Shown: piece after piece, positions 14,243-21,224 of the stretch
Position numbering within the stretch: the stretch's first letter is position 1
How the letters are laid out: each line of letters starts with the position of its first letter
Origin: GWC2-37-13 sp964564535
GTDB lineage: Bacteria; Patescibacteriota; Microgenomatia; UBA1406; GWC2-37-13
Direction: 5' to 3'
DNA length: 29,559 bases
Assembly (NCBI GenBank): GCA_964564535.1
Contig: CAZMBH010000008.1
Span: forward strand, 1-29,559
Made by a program: the position numbers and the translations under genes
The notes under the pieces: generated by a model
Seen by the model: the letters and a program-made list of their open reading frames with translations, nothing else
Databases searched by the model: none
Told to the model about the DNA's origin: nothing

Positions 14243-14718
14243 TGATCGGTGACGCCTTTTAATTTAATAAATTCAATATTATCTTCATTTTTCCAAATTG
14301 AGATATAGACTCCTTTTTGAATTTCAGCTAGATCTGCGTTTATGTTTTCTCCCGTACCTGTCCCGGCTCCTTTAAAAATAGGAGTACCAACAGGAACTGT
14401 TAGTGAAACGTTTTCTTTAGTAACGGCGCTGTCTTCTGATACTCTTAAAGCTTGTCTTTCCTCTGGAGATAATTTTTGCCTTTCGGCTTTTTGTTCGTCA
14501 GTTAAGACTTGTTTCCCTATTTCATTGGCAATAGTTAAATCATTACCTTCAATAGAGATAACGTAACCATTGATTTCAGCTGGTCTATCCGGTTGCTCAG
14601 AAATAACTGAATTAGTTACTTCCTGATTTTTTGAAGTAGACTTATTAAAAAATAAATATCCAGAAATTGAGGCAATAATAACTCCGACTCCCGCAATGAT
14701 CAATATATTTTTATTCAT
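14239..14718 (-). CDS. Membrane-anchored protein with small beta domain, first gene of ABC operon
   Basis: This 159-residue protein has one N-terminal anchor (ILIIAGVGVIIASISGYLFF), a Ser/Asn-rich linker, and an extracytoplasmic domain. The domain has strands GYVISIEGNDLTIANE, a charged helical insert (LTDEQKAERQKLSPEERQALRV) and VSLTVPVGTPIFKG. The strand pattern resembles DUF5666-like domains, but I am not certain of the family. A similar segment ends the membrane protein encoded after the sigma gene. Leading the MacAB operon (4-base overlap with the adaptor gene), it may be a sensor, a chaperone for the exporter, or a substrate-binding accessory. A weak promoter lies upstream at 14790-14762. 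Confidence 0.7.
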   Translation of the reverse strand: MNKNILIIAGVGVIIASISGYLFFNKSTSKNQEVTNSVISEQPDRPAEINGYVISIEGNDLTIANEIGKQVLTDEQKAERQKLSPEERQALRVSEDSAVTKENVSLTVPVGTPIFKGAGTGTGENINADLAEIQKGVYISIWKNEDNIEFIKLKGVTDQ

Positions 14719-14761
14719 GTATTAAAAATAATTAATTAATAATTAAACCTTTCTAATTACT

Positions 14762-14790
14762 AATACAAACAAGTTTGATTTTTATTTCAA
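14762..14790 (-). promoter_or_regulatory. Candidate promoter of the MacAB operon
   Basis: On the minus strand TTGAAA (14790-14785), 17 bases, TGTATT (14767-14762). The inverted repeat CAAAC-AA-GTTTG (14766-14777) overlaps the -10 and spacer and could be an operator. The layout matches the promoter at 9676-9704. Confidence 0.4.
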
Positions 14791-14800
14791 AACTAATTTG

Positions 14801-14818
14801 AGTATAGCTGAATATACT
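14801..14818. promoter_or_regulatory. Inverted repeat AGTATA-N6-TATACT
   Basis: This perfect 6-bp inverted repeat with a 6-base gap sits between the MacAB operon and the PadR remnant. It lies just upstream of both, as a PadR-type operator would. PadR-family regulators commonly bind such symmetric sites; the link is inferred. Confidence 0.4.
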
Positions 14819-14842
14819 AATTTTTTTACTTGACATTTCTAA

Positions 14843-14980
14843 AGTGAGATTGGACCTAAAAAACATAGTTATTCTATTACTAAAAAAGGAAAAATATATT
14901 TAGCTGGCTGGATAGAAGCATTAAAAAAACAGAACGATGTTATAAGTTTATTAATTAAAAATTACAAAAAAACCATATGA
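14843..14980 (+). pseudogene. C-terminal remnant of a PadR-family regulator
   Basis: An open stretch of 45 codons follows an in-frame TAA (14840-14842) and contains no usable start codon. It reads SEIGPKKHSYSITKKGKIYL, then AGWIEALKKQNDVISLLIKN and YKKTI. This matches the wing and C-terminal helix of PadR-type transcription factors (the GPxxxYYxxTxxGxxYL pattern). The N-terminal recognition helices are absent in all frames upstream, so the gene is truncated. Its TGA overlaps the glutaredoxin ATG (ATGA), showing that the two were once a translationally coupled operon. A PadR next to an ABC exporter is a common arrangement, so it may formerly have controlled the MacAB operon. Confidence 0.6.
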
Positions 14981-15219
14981 AAAAAATCAAAGTTTTTTCA
15001 ACCCCAACCTGTCCTTACTGCCACATGGCAAAGGATTATTTAAAGGAGAAAAAGATCCCTTTTGAAGATATTGATGTCTCACAGGATCAACAGCAAGCAA
15101 GAGAGATGGTCGAAAGATCAGGTCAGATGGGAGTTCCACAACTGTGGATAGGGGACCAAATCGTTATTGGTTTTAACAAACCGGTTATCGATCAACTCCT
15201 TGAACTATCTGGCGAATAA
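14977..15219 (+). CDS. Glutaredoxin/NrdH-like thiol-disulfide protein
   Basis: The 80-residue protein is a minimal thioredoxin fold with the active site C-P-Y-C in FSTPTCPYCHMAKDYL. It also has the cis-proline loop GVPQLWI and the GF motif (IVIGFNKP) used by glutaredoxin-like proteins. Size and motif fit the YruB/NrdH group, which reduces protein disulfides or ribonucleotide reductase. Its start codon overlaps the stop of the PadR remnant, so it has inherited that leader. Its 3' end overlaps the convergent coiled-coil gene by 15 bases. It probably works with the redox proteins further along, but the electron source is not encoded nearby. Confidence 0.92.
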   Translation: MKKIKVFSTPTCPYCHMAKDYLKEKKIPFEDIDVSQDQQQAREMVERSGQMGVPQLWIGDQIVIGFNKPVIDQLLELSGE

Positions 15220-15879
15220 TTTAAAGAACCACCCAAGCAAGCTGGCCATTTTTTCTTCAAGGACAACTTTATCTTGAAGAGCGGTATTTTGGTCAGTTAA
15301 TACCTGGATTGTTTCTTGGACCATGGTAATATCGCTTTGATTGTTTAATTGGGTCATTAATTTTTCAAGCTGTTGAATGCGCAATTGGTTCTGTTCCATT
15401 TGTTTTTGCATATTTTTCAATGCTTGATAATTAGGTCCAATCAACGATTTTAATAATCCGCTTCTTTTATCAACTTTTTCAAGATCAGTTTTTATTTGGT
15501 TTTGCGCCTGTTTTTGATCTTGAGCAATCTGTTTTACTTCTTTTCCGATCCCGCCGTTTTCAGAATCATCTTCTATAAGTAATTTTTCAACATTCTCAGA
15601 AACAATATTTATATTTTTCATTGCCGCTGATCCCACTTGTTCATCTTGATTTTCTCCAAGATTTTCCTGTTCTTGAGTATTTACATTTAACTGTGATTCT
15701 TCTCCCTGATTTTTGGTTTCAACCTGATTTTGATTTTGAACCTGATTACTGGTAGGGTCTAGTACTTGTTGTTCTTCCTGATTTGTTCCCTGAGATCCGG
15801 ATTCGTTCTTTGAGGAATATACACCAGAACTAATAGACAGGAAAGCGACAGTAATCATTAAAACAAGTAATTTATTCAT
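15205..15879 (-). CDS. Secreted Q/N-rich coiled-coil protein
   Basis: The chosen start is ATG 15879, because it gives a clean signal peptide (MNKLLVLMITVAFLSISSGVYS); a longer frame adds 16 polar residues in front and would spoil it. The 224-residue product has a low-complexity segment rich in Gln, Asn and Glu (about residues 25-85), then heptad-like coiled coil (QDQKQAQNQIKTDLEKVDK; QLRIQQLEKLMTQLNN; VLTDQNTALQDKVVLEEKM), ending in GWFFKLFAR. No enzyme motif is seen. It may be a cell-surface spacer or scaffold protein. No family is recognised. The 3' end overlaps glutaredoxin by 15 bases. Confidence 0.75.
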   Translation of the reverse strand: MNKLLVLMITVAFLSISSGVYSSKNESGSQGTNQEEQQVLDPTSNQVQNQNQVETKNQGEESQLNVNTQEQENLGENQDEQVGSAAMKNINIVSENVEKLLIEDDSENGGIGKEVKQIAQDQKQAQNQIKTDLEKVDKRSGLLKSLIGPNYQALKNMQKQMEQNQLRIQQLEKLMTQLNNQSDITMVQETIQVLTDQNTALQDKVVLEEKMASLLGWFFKLFAR

Positions 15880-15954
15880 ACTACTTTTGTAAATAAACTT
15901 ATAATCATTAAAATGAGGATAACACAATAAATTGTTGAATTCAAATTTTGTTTT

Positions 15955-16698
15955 TTATTCGTGACCGATGAATTTAACCAAAAACATTATTAAAATACCA
16001 AGTAGAAAAATACCAAAGGAGAGCATGGATTTTTTAAAACTTTTTTCCTTTCTAATCTCGGGCATTAAATCTGAGGCGGCAATATAAATAAATCCTCCTG
16101 CGGCAAAAGGAAGAAGATATGAAGTCATATTTTCTATTTGAAATGAAAGAAAGTACCCGAGGATACCGCCTAATACTGAAGTCAATGCCACCAAGAAATT
16201 AGAAAATAGAGCTTTTTTTCGACTAAATCCTGAGTACAGAAGCACGCCAAAATCTCCAATTTCTTGTGGTATTTCATGAAGCGCTATTGCAAAGCTGGTT
16301 ATTATACCTAATTTTATATCGATCAAAAAAGTTGAAGCAATAACCAATCCGTCAATAAAATTATGAACTGCATCACCAAAAAGATTCATATATCCAAATG
16401 TATGAACATCACAGTTTTTTTTATGGCAATGTCGCCAATGAAGGACTTTTTCTATTAAAAAAAACAAAATAAAGGAAAACAAAACAATAGAATACATATT
16501 TTCATTGTTAAGTTTTTCAGAAGCTTCAGGTAAAAGATGAAGAAAAGCTCCACCCATCAAGGCACCGGCGGATAGGGAAATGAGAGATAAGAAAAATTTT
16601 GATAATATTTTTTCTTTAATTGAAATAGTAAAAACACCTATTAAAGAAGCAAAGCTAATTAAAAAAGTTGAAAAAATAATTAAAATAAGTTTTTCCAT
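15955..16698 (-). CDS. ZIP-family metal transporter (probably zinc)
   Basis: The 247-residue membrane protein has the eight-helix ZIP layout. The metal-binding helices are clear: HNFIDGLVIAS (helix IV) and HEIPQEIGDFGVLL (helix V). A His/Cys-containing cytoplasmic loop, HWRHCHKKNCDVH, lies between helices III and IV and probably senses or hands over metal. ZIP proteins move Zn, Fe or Mn into the cytoplasm. The gene is divergent from a Fur-family regulator, and a perfect Fur-type 7-1-7 palindrome lies at its transcription start, so repression by that regulator in metal-replete cells is the obvious model. Zinc is favoured by this arrangement, but not proven. Confidence 0.93.
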   Translation of the reverse strand: MEKLILIIFSTFLISFASLIGVFTISIKEKILSKFFLSLISLSAGALMGGAFLHLLPEASEKLNNENMYSIVLFSFILFFLIEKVLHWRHCHKKNCDVHTFGYMNLFGDAVHNFIDGLVIASTFLIDIKLGIITSFAIALHEIPQEIGDFGVLLYSGFSRKKALFSNFLVALTSVLGGILGYFLSFQIENMTSYLLPFAAGGFIYIAASDLMPEIRKEKSFKKSMLSFGIFLLGILIMFLVKFIGHE

Positions 16699-16721
16699 TA
16701 AGAAATGTCTGATTTATAAAG

Positions 16722-16775
16722 ACGCAACTTAGTTGCGTTTAATGGTATAATATATTGTATTTAATTATCTGTCAA
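16722..16775 (-). promoter_or_regulatory. ZIP promoter and Fur/Zur-type operator
   Basis: On the minus strand TTGACA (16775-16770), 17 bases, TATTAT (16752-16747), with transcription starting near 16740. Immediately downstream, 16722-16738 is ACGCAACT-T-AGTTGCGT, a perfect 8-1-8 palindrome with the centre spacing of Fur-family boxes (7-1-7). Binding there would block transcription. Confidence 0.8.
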
Positions 16776-16776
16776 G

Positions 16777-16811
16777 CGCAAATTATTTTAAATATGCGTT
16801 TCAGGTATAAT
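16777..16811 (+). promoter_or_regulatory. Promoter of the Fur-family gene with a second imperfect operator
   Basis: TATAAT (16806-16811) ends 8 bases before the ATG, predicting a nearly leaderless message; the -35 is poor. Upstream, CGCAAAT (16777-16783) and ATATGCG (16792-16798) face each other and share the CGCAA/TGCG half-sites of the palindrome at 16722-16738. This suggests autoregulation. Confidence 0.45.
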
Positions 16812-16819
16812 TTCAATCT

Positions 16820-17245
16820 ATGAGCACAACAATTAATTTTAAAAAAGATGGTTTTAAAAAAACTCCAGCAAGAACATCAATTTTAGATATTTTTAAAAAA
16901 GCAAAAAAACCAATTGATGTTGGCGGGATAGTTAAAAGATTAAAAATCTTAAAAATAAAAGTTGACAGAGTAACCGTTTTTAGAAATATTAATTTATTAG
17001 TAAATAAGAAACTTATTAATAAAGTAGAATTTAATGAAGGAAAATACCGGTACGAGATTGCTTCTTTACCTCATCATCACCACCTTGTTTGTACAAAATG
17101 TGGATATATAAACGATATTGAAAGTGATTCCCTTCATAAAGAGATCAGTAAAATTTCAAATACAGTAAAAAAGATTTATAATTTTAAGATAGAAGAACAT
17201 AAGGTTGAGTTTTTTGGAAAATGTAAAAATTGTAAAGGGAAGTAG
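16820..17245 (+). CDS. Fur-family metal regulator (Zur/PerR-like)
   Basis: The 141-residue protein has the Fur winged HTH (KKTPARTSILDIFKKAKKP; DRVTVFRNINLLVNKKLI) and the dimer/metal domain. That domain has a four-His cluster H85-H88 followed by C91-x2-C94, and a second pair C135-x2-C138, the structural zinc site typical of Zur and PerR. The regulatory site probably uses the His cluster with further His and Glu residues. It is divergent from a ZIP transporter, and the region between them contains one perfect and one imperfect Fur-type palindrome. Zur is the favoured identity, but Fur, Mur or PerR cannot be separated by sequence alone. It converges with the YibE/F gene, with a 2-base gap. Confidence 0.93.
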   Translation: MSTTINFKKDGFKKTPARTSILDIFKKAKKPIDVGGIVKRLKILKIKVDRVTVFRNINLLVNKKLINKVEFNEGKYRYEIASLPHHHHLVCTKCGYINDIESDSLHKEISKISNTVKKIYNFKIEEHKVEFFGKCKNCKGK

Positions 17246-17247
17246 AT

Positions 17248-18330
17248 TTATTTTTTCCTTATTACAATTAAAGCAGCAATAAATGTTGTAATAGGAACAG
17301 AAAGCACAAGACCGATGCTTCCAACAAGAGTTCTTACAATTTCATCAGCAATGATTTCGTAATTAACAATTTCAGAAAATGGACGGGGATTATTTATAAA
17401 AAGGAGTAGAAGCGGTAAAGCAGCACCGGTATAGACCAAAATTAATGTATTAACCATTGATGATATATGGTCCTGGCCAACCTGCATTGCTCTTTTATAA
17501 ATCTCACTAAAACTTAATCTATTATTGGCTTCTTTGAGTTGAAATACTATTGATGATTGAGAAACAGTAATATCATCTAATACTCCTAAAACTCCGATAA
17601 TAATTCCGGCAAGTAGTAAGCCTTTTATATTAATGGCTCCCTGTTTGGCAATCTGTAAAAAACCGGCTTCTTCAGAAGCAAAACCGGTAAGGTGGGCTGC
17701 ATTAACAAAAATATTTGAAAGGACGCCCGTTATTATTAAAGCAATTAGTGTTCCTGCAATTGCAACAAAAGTTTTTTTATTAAATCCATGGGAAAGAAAA
17801 AAAGATATTGGAATAATGATAAGTGATCCTAAGATGGCAACTTCAACTGGATTTGAGCCTGTTGAAATTTTTGGAAGAATAAAAAGAAAGATAATTAGAA
17901 ATGAAATTCCCATGCCGATTAATGACATTAACCCTCTCCATTTAGCAACAACTACCGTTACAATAATAAAAATTAAAAATAAAACAGTTAATGAATCTCT
18001 TCTCATGTAGTCGGAGATAAAATAGTTTACTTTTCCATTTGTGTTTTTATTCATTGATACAATTACCTGATCATCAACATGATATCTTTGTTCATTGGCG
18101 AGGGGCATATTTCCATTTTCAACAACAATTTTTTTATTGATAAGCGAGCCTTTTGTGATTTCCAATTCCAGCTTTTGATATAGCTGTTTTCTTTGCATAA
18201 CCTCTATTTGTTTTTCCTCAATCACTTTACTTACTATTCCTTCAAGCGTTTCTTCAGTTTGGGCAAAAACAGGTATTCTATTAAAAAATAAAATTAATAA
18301 GAACAGAATAAAAAGAAGCCTTTTTTTCAT
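17248..18330 (-). CDS. YibE/F-like multi-pass membrane protein
   Basis: The 360-residue protein matches the YibE/F family of Firmicutes, whose function is not established. It has a signal peptide (LLFILFLLILFFNRIPVFA), a small extracytoplasmic beta domain (EGIVSKVIEEKQIEVMQRKQ, then DDQVIVSMNK), and at least seven membrane helices. The conserved block is GVLGVLDDITVSQSSIVFQLKEAN, with acidic residues inside the membrane region, followed by the cytoplasmic QVGQDHISSMVNTLILVYTGAALP. It is the last gene of a three-gene unit, starting 3 bases after the thioredoxin-CcdA fusion. A role in export or metal homeostasis is only suggested by neighbours. Confidence 0.88.
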   Translation of the reverse strand: MKKRLLFILFLLILFFNRIPVFAQTEETLEGIVSKVIEEKQIEVMQRKQLYQKLELEITKGSLINKKIVVENGNMPLANEQRYHVDDQVIVSMNKNTNGKVNYFISDYMRRDSLTVLFLIFIIVTVVVAKWRGLMSLIGMGISFLIIFLFILPKISTGSNPVEVAILGSLIIIPISFFLSHGFNKKTFVAIAGTLIALIITGVLSNIFVNAAHLTGFASEEAGFLQIAKQGAINIKGLLLAGIIIGVLGVLDDITVSQSSIVFQLKEANNRLSFSEIYKRAMQVGQDHISSMVNTLILVYTGAALPLLLLFINNPRPFSEIVNYEIIADEIVRTLVGSIGLVLSVPITTFIAALIVIRKK

Positions 18331-18333
18331 ATT

Positions 18334-19485
18334 TTAGATAGCACCAAAAATATAATATATTCCCAAGGAAAATAATATTATACTTTCGAATAGGGTAATC
18401 CAGGTAATAAACTTAGGAGAGGCAAGCCACAATTTTGAAGTGAAAAAAGCAATAAAAAAAACTAGTAATTCATCAAGCATATAAAAAGTAACATATAGAA
18501 TGATATAAAAAATATATAGCCATCCTGAAAGTTGCGCTTTGGTTAACATGCCGGCGAAAGCTACTGGAACTGCTGCAGAACAAGGGAATTCGACAATGGT
18601 AATTACCGTAGCAAATAATAATATTGAAATAAGTATGGTTATAGTCTTAGCTTTGTTATCTAAAAGGGACTGAAATTTTCTTGAAAAACCACTTTCAATT
18701 TTTTGAGCCTGACCAATTTCACAGGCGGGACCTTGTTTTATAAATTTTATAAATTCTTTTAAAAAATAGATACCCGCACCAAGAGTGATAAATCCAATAA
18801 TCAATTCCATTTGCCGCAAATAGGGTGTAATTATATTAAACAGTTGATACCAAAAGAAAATAAGAAAACTATAGACAATTGCAGTAGTAATAATAAAACT
18901 GCTTCCAAATATTAAAGTCTTAAATCTTGATTTTAAAGCCAATACTAAGGACAGGATAATTAATAAAGCACTTAAAGAACAAATATTAAAACCATCAATG
19001 GCTCCTAATAATATTGCAATTACCGGTAGGGTAAGTTTGTTGGAATTAAGTTTTTCAATAATAGGAGGATTTTTTGTAATATTTTGTGTTTTTGTTTTTA
19101 GGTTTTTTTCAACAGGATTTTTTAATAGATCGACAATATTCTGTTTTATTTCCTTTGAAATCTCTTCACTAAAACCGACATAAAACTTATCATTGGTAAA
19201 AATTGCAGGGACGAAGCCATGGGAATCTGAAGAAACATTATATCTATTATAAAATTCAATTAATTTTTGACTGTTATCAGAAACTTCATAGTTGTTAATA
19301 ATCAATAGTGGATATTTTTTTTCGAGTTTTATTAAATAATTTCTAGCATTTGCGCAATGTGGACAAGTTGAGCTGTAAAAAAAATCAATTTGAATCGGTT
19401 GAACAGAGAAGACGCTTTTTTGAAAAATAAGCGCAAAAAAAACAAAACTAAATAACAATATTATTTTGATAAAAATGTTTTTCAT
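18334..19485 (-). CDS. Thioredoxin-like domain fused to CcdA/DsbD-like membrane domain
   Basis: The 383-residue fusion combines two redox modules. After a signal anchor, residues 30-125 are an extracytoplasmic thioredoxin-like domain with C41-P-H-C44 (FYSSTCPHCANARNYL) and a cis-proline region FVPAIF. From about residue 150 six membrane helices follow. They carry paired cysteines C169 (DGFNICSLSALL) and C302 (VEFPCSAAVPVAFAG), the two positions used by CcdA/DsbD to carry electrons across the membrane. C255 (QGPACEIGQ) lies in a loop. The protein should move reducing power from cytoplasmic thioredoxin to the cell surface. It sits between a DUF134 regulator (8 bases upstream) and a YibE/F gene. 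In DsbD the thioredoxin domain is usually C-terminal, so the order here is reversed. Confidence 0.88.
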   Translation of the reverse strand: MKNIFIKIILLFSFVFFALIFQKSVFSVQPIQIDFFYSSTCPHCANARNYLIKLEKKYPLLIINNYEVSDNSQKLIEFYNRYNVSSDSHGFVPAIFTNDKFYVGFSEEISKEIKQNIVDLLKNPVEKNLKTKTQNITKNPPIIEKLNSNKLTLPVIAILLGAIDGFNICSLSALLIILSLVLALKSRFKTLIFGSSFIITTAIVYSFLIFFWYQLFNIITPYLRQMELIIGFITLGAGIYFLKEFIKFIKQGPACEIGQAQKIESGFSRKFQSLLDNKAKTITILISILLFATVITIVEFPCSAAVPVAFAGMLTKAQLSGWLYIFYIILYVTFYMLDELLVFFIAFFTSKLWLASPKFITWITLFESIILFSLGIYYIFGAI

Positions 19486-19493
19486 ATCTAAGA

Positions 19494-19769
19494 TTATACA
19501 CTTAATATTTTAATTGCCTTTCCTTTGATAATTGCAGAAGATACTTTTTTTAATGCTGAATTTAAAATTCTTGCAAATGTCGGTTGAGAAATTTCCATTT
19601 TTTCAGCTGAGTGTTTTTGGTCCAAGCAATCAACTTCATAAAGCTTTATCGCTTCAAGTTCATCGGGTAATAAAAGAATTTCTTCAAGTTTACGCAAAGG
19701 AATACCTCTCGGTTTAAAATAATAAACATCAGGCTTAAACCGTAGACAACGATTAATTTTTGGTCTCAT
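19494..19769 (-). CDS. DUF134-family HTH DNA-binding protein
   Basis: The 91-residue protein belongs to DUF134, small HTH proteins with a sigma-region-4-like fold. Visible family features are the start MRPKINRCLRFKP, FKPRGIPLRKLEEILLLPDELEAIKLYEVDCLDQ, and the HTH AEKMEISQPTFARILNSALKKV, followed by KGKAIKIL. It is first of three genes with the thioredoxin-CcdA fusion and the YibE/F protein, and is likely their regulator. Upstream, AACTT-GACA-AAGTT (on the minus strand near 19840) contains TTGACA inside a small inverted repeat, but no good -10 is placed for it. The sensed signal is unknown. Confidence 0.92.
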   Translation of the reverse strand: MRPKINRCLRFKPDVYYFKPRGIPLRKLEEILLLPDELEAIKLYEVDCLDQKHSAEKMEISQPTFARILNSALKKVSSAIIKGKAIKILSV

Positions 19770-19850
19770 ATCTTTATGTTACCTTAGTTTCCATCTCTCT
19801 TTTTCTACAACTTCAATTTCTTTTTCCAAAACTTTGTCAAGTTGAAAGAA

Positions 19851-20615
19851 CTAAAGAAAAAGAAGACTTAAGGATACAATCATCATTCCCGTCACAATTC
19901 CTAAAATAGCATTGTGTCCCTGTTCGTCACGGAAACAGGCGGGAAGAAGTTCGTCGAAACTGATATAGACCATAACCCCGGCTACTAAAGCAAAAATATA
20001 GGAAAGGATATTTTGATTTAGATAAGGCTTAAGTAACAGATAGGCGATGATTGCACCAAAAGGTTCAGCCATACCCGATACAAAAGCATATTTAATTGCT
20101 TTACTTTTATTTAAAGTCGCATGATAGATCGGGGCGGCTACGGCTATGCCCTCAGGAATATTATGAATTGCTATGGCAATTGCTAGTAATATACCAAGTT
20201 TTATATTAGTAAATGAGCTAAGAAAAACAGCCATACCTTCCGGAATATTGTGGATGATTAAACCCAAGGTTACAACTAATCCTGTTGATAAAAGACGCCG
20301 GTCAATAATAATTTGTTTTCGGCAGATCCTTTCTCCAAGGTAATGATGGGGAAGAGCAAAGTCTATTAAAGCCATAATAATAACTCCAATAAAGAAAAAA
20401 ATGTTAGCATAAAGAAAACCAAGACCCTCAACTGCGTAGGGAAGCAATTCTACAAATGAAAGATAGACCATAACTCCTGCAGATAGTCCTAAAAAAAAAC
20501 CAACATATTTTCTTTTGTGAAATATACCGGCAAAAAAAATCAAACTACCGGCAACAGTCGATAATCCCGCTATCAAAGTTAAAAGAAAAGGGATAGCTAT
20601 TTCATTGAGATTCAT
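19851..20615 (-). CDS. ZupT-like ZIP metal transporter
   Basis: This 254-residue ZIP protein is of a different branch from the one at 15955. It has two full metal motifs, HNIPEGMAVFLSSF (helix IV) and HNIPEGIAVAAPIYHA (helix V), as in ZupT. Helix II has LSAGVMVYLSFVELLP, and helix VII the related AGVMVYISFDELLPAC, which shows the internal symmetry of the family. ZupT imports zinc and other divalent metals. A TATAAT (minus strand 20626-20621) is only 5 bases before the ATG. Two ZIP importers within 5 kb suggest a cell that depends on scavenged metal. A CGCAAAT half-site at 20651-20657 resembles the Fur-type sites near 16780. Confidence 0.94.
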   Translation of the reverse strand: MNLNEIAIPFLLTLIAGLSTVAGSLIFFAGIFHKRKYVGFFLGLSAGVMVYLSFVELLPYAVEGLGFLYANIFFFIGVIIMALIDFALPHHYLGERICRKQIIIDRRLLSTGLVVTLGLIIHNIPEGMAVFLSSFTNIKLGILLAIAIAIHNIPEGIAVAAPIYHATLNKSKAIKYAFVSGMAEPFGAIIAYLLLKPYLNQNILSYIFALVAGVMVYISFDELLPACFRDEQGHNAILGIVTGMMIVSLSLLFL

Positions 20616-20620
20616 GTTGT

Positions 20621-20657
20621 ATTATAACAAAAAAATTTATACGTTTTCACCGCAAAT
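20621..20657 (-). promoter_or_regulatory. ZupT promoter region
   Basis: On the minus strand TATAAT (20626-20621) lies 5 bases from the ATG, predicting a leaderless message; there is no clear -35. ATTTGCG (20657-20651) resembles half of the Fur-family operator found at the other ZIP gene. Confidence 0.4.
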
Positions 20658-20693
20658 AACAGACATTTTTTGATAAAATGAATAAGTATTAAG

Positions 20694-20704
20694 ATACCAG
20701 AGGT
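20694..20704 (+). repeat. Partial copy of tRNA-Tyr 5' end
   Basis: ATACCAGAGGT is identical to 21136-21146, which spans the upstream junction and the 5' acceptor strand of tRNA-Tyr. The two copies flank the nuclease gene at 20763-21134, as expected if that gene entered beside the tRNA and duplicated its end. Confidence 0.6.
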
Positions 20705-20727
20705 ACCAACTGATTGGTGTCCGCACA

Positions 20728-20759
20728 TTGACATAACTAAAACAGTTTTATACACTGTT
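20728..20759 (+). promoter_or_regulatory. Promoter and operator of the PD-(D/E)XK nuclease gene
   Basis: TTGACA (20728-20733), 17 bases, TACACT (20751-20756). The inverted repeat AACAGT-N7-ACTGTT (20741-20759) overlaps the -10. Transcription is predicted at or next to the ATG at 20763. Confidence 0.55.
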
Positions 20760-20762
20760 AAT

Positions 20763-21134
20763 ATGAATAGTAAACAAAAAGGTTCTTTAGCAGTAGCTCA
20801 ATGTATTGCAAAACTTTATAAACTTGGTTTTGAAGTTTTGTTGCCAATAGGAGATAGAAATCCTTATGATTTAGTTTTTGACGACGGGAAAAAATTGTAT
20901 AAAGTTCAAGTAAAATTTGCCGGTAAATCTTCGAGAGGAGATTATAAAGCGGGCTTAAGAATTGCTGGAGGTAATCAAAGTTTTAATTATGTAAAAAAAT
21001 ATAATAATAGTGACTTTGATTATCTTTTTATTCATACAGAAGATAATCGAAATTATTTGATAAAATGGCACGAAATTAAAGTAAGGAATGAGATAACAAT
21101 AGATGATAGAAAATATCAAAAATATTTAGTTTAG
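20763..21134 (+). CDS. PD-(D/E)XK endonuclease-like protein next to tRNA-Tyr
   Basis: This 123-residue protein resembles the small PD-(D/E)XK endonucleases associated with group I introns, of which I-Ssp6803I (in a tRNA-fMet intron) is the known example. Features: KGSLAVAQCIAKLYKLGFEVLLPIGD (first helix and strand), YDLVFDDGKK with the catalytic Asp, and VQVKF with the catalytic Lys; the usual D/E of the D/ExK triad is Gln here (Q-V-K), as in several members. FDYLFIH and YLIKWHEI follow. No group I intron interrupts the tRNA, so the nuclease is either free-standing or a relic. Its TAG stop is 4 bases before the mature tRNA-Tyr, so they are probably co-transcribed. Confidence 0.75.
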   Translation: MNSKQKGSLAVAQCIAKLYKLGFEVLLPIGDRNPYDLVFDDGKKLYKVQVKFAGKSSRGDYKAGLRIAGGNQSFNYVKKYNNSDFDYLFIHTEDNRNYLIKWHEIKVRNEITIDDRKYQKYLV

Positions 21135-21138
21135 AATA

Positions 21139-21224
21139 CCAGAGGTGGCGGAGTGGCCAATCGCATTAGACTGTAAATCTAACGGGGTAACCCTGCGGAG
21201 GTTCGAATCCTCCCCTCTGGACCA
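21139..21224 (+). tRNA. tRNA-Tyr (GTA)
   Basis: The acceptor stem CCAGAGG/CCTCTGG pairs perfectly (21139-21145 with 21214-21220), followed by discriminator A and an encoded CCA. The anticodon stem TTAGA/TCTAA encloses CTGTAAA, giving anticodon GTA (21173-21175). A long class II variable arm (CGGGGTAACCCTG region) fits bacterial tRNA-Tyr, and the T-arm GGAGG-TTCGAAT-CCTCC is perfect. The gene is intact, with no intron. It is flanked closely by nuclease genes on both sides. Confidence 0.97.

Noticed and set aside
20763..21224. Group I intron in tRNA-Tyr
   Set aside because: The tRNA folds completely without interruption; the nuclease gene lies outside it.
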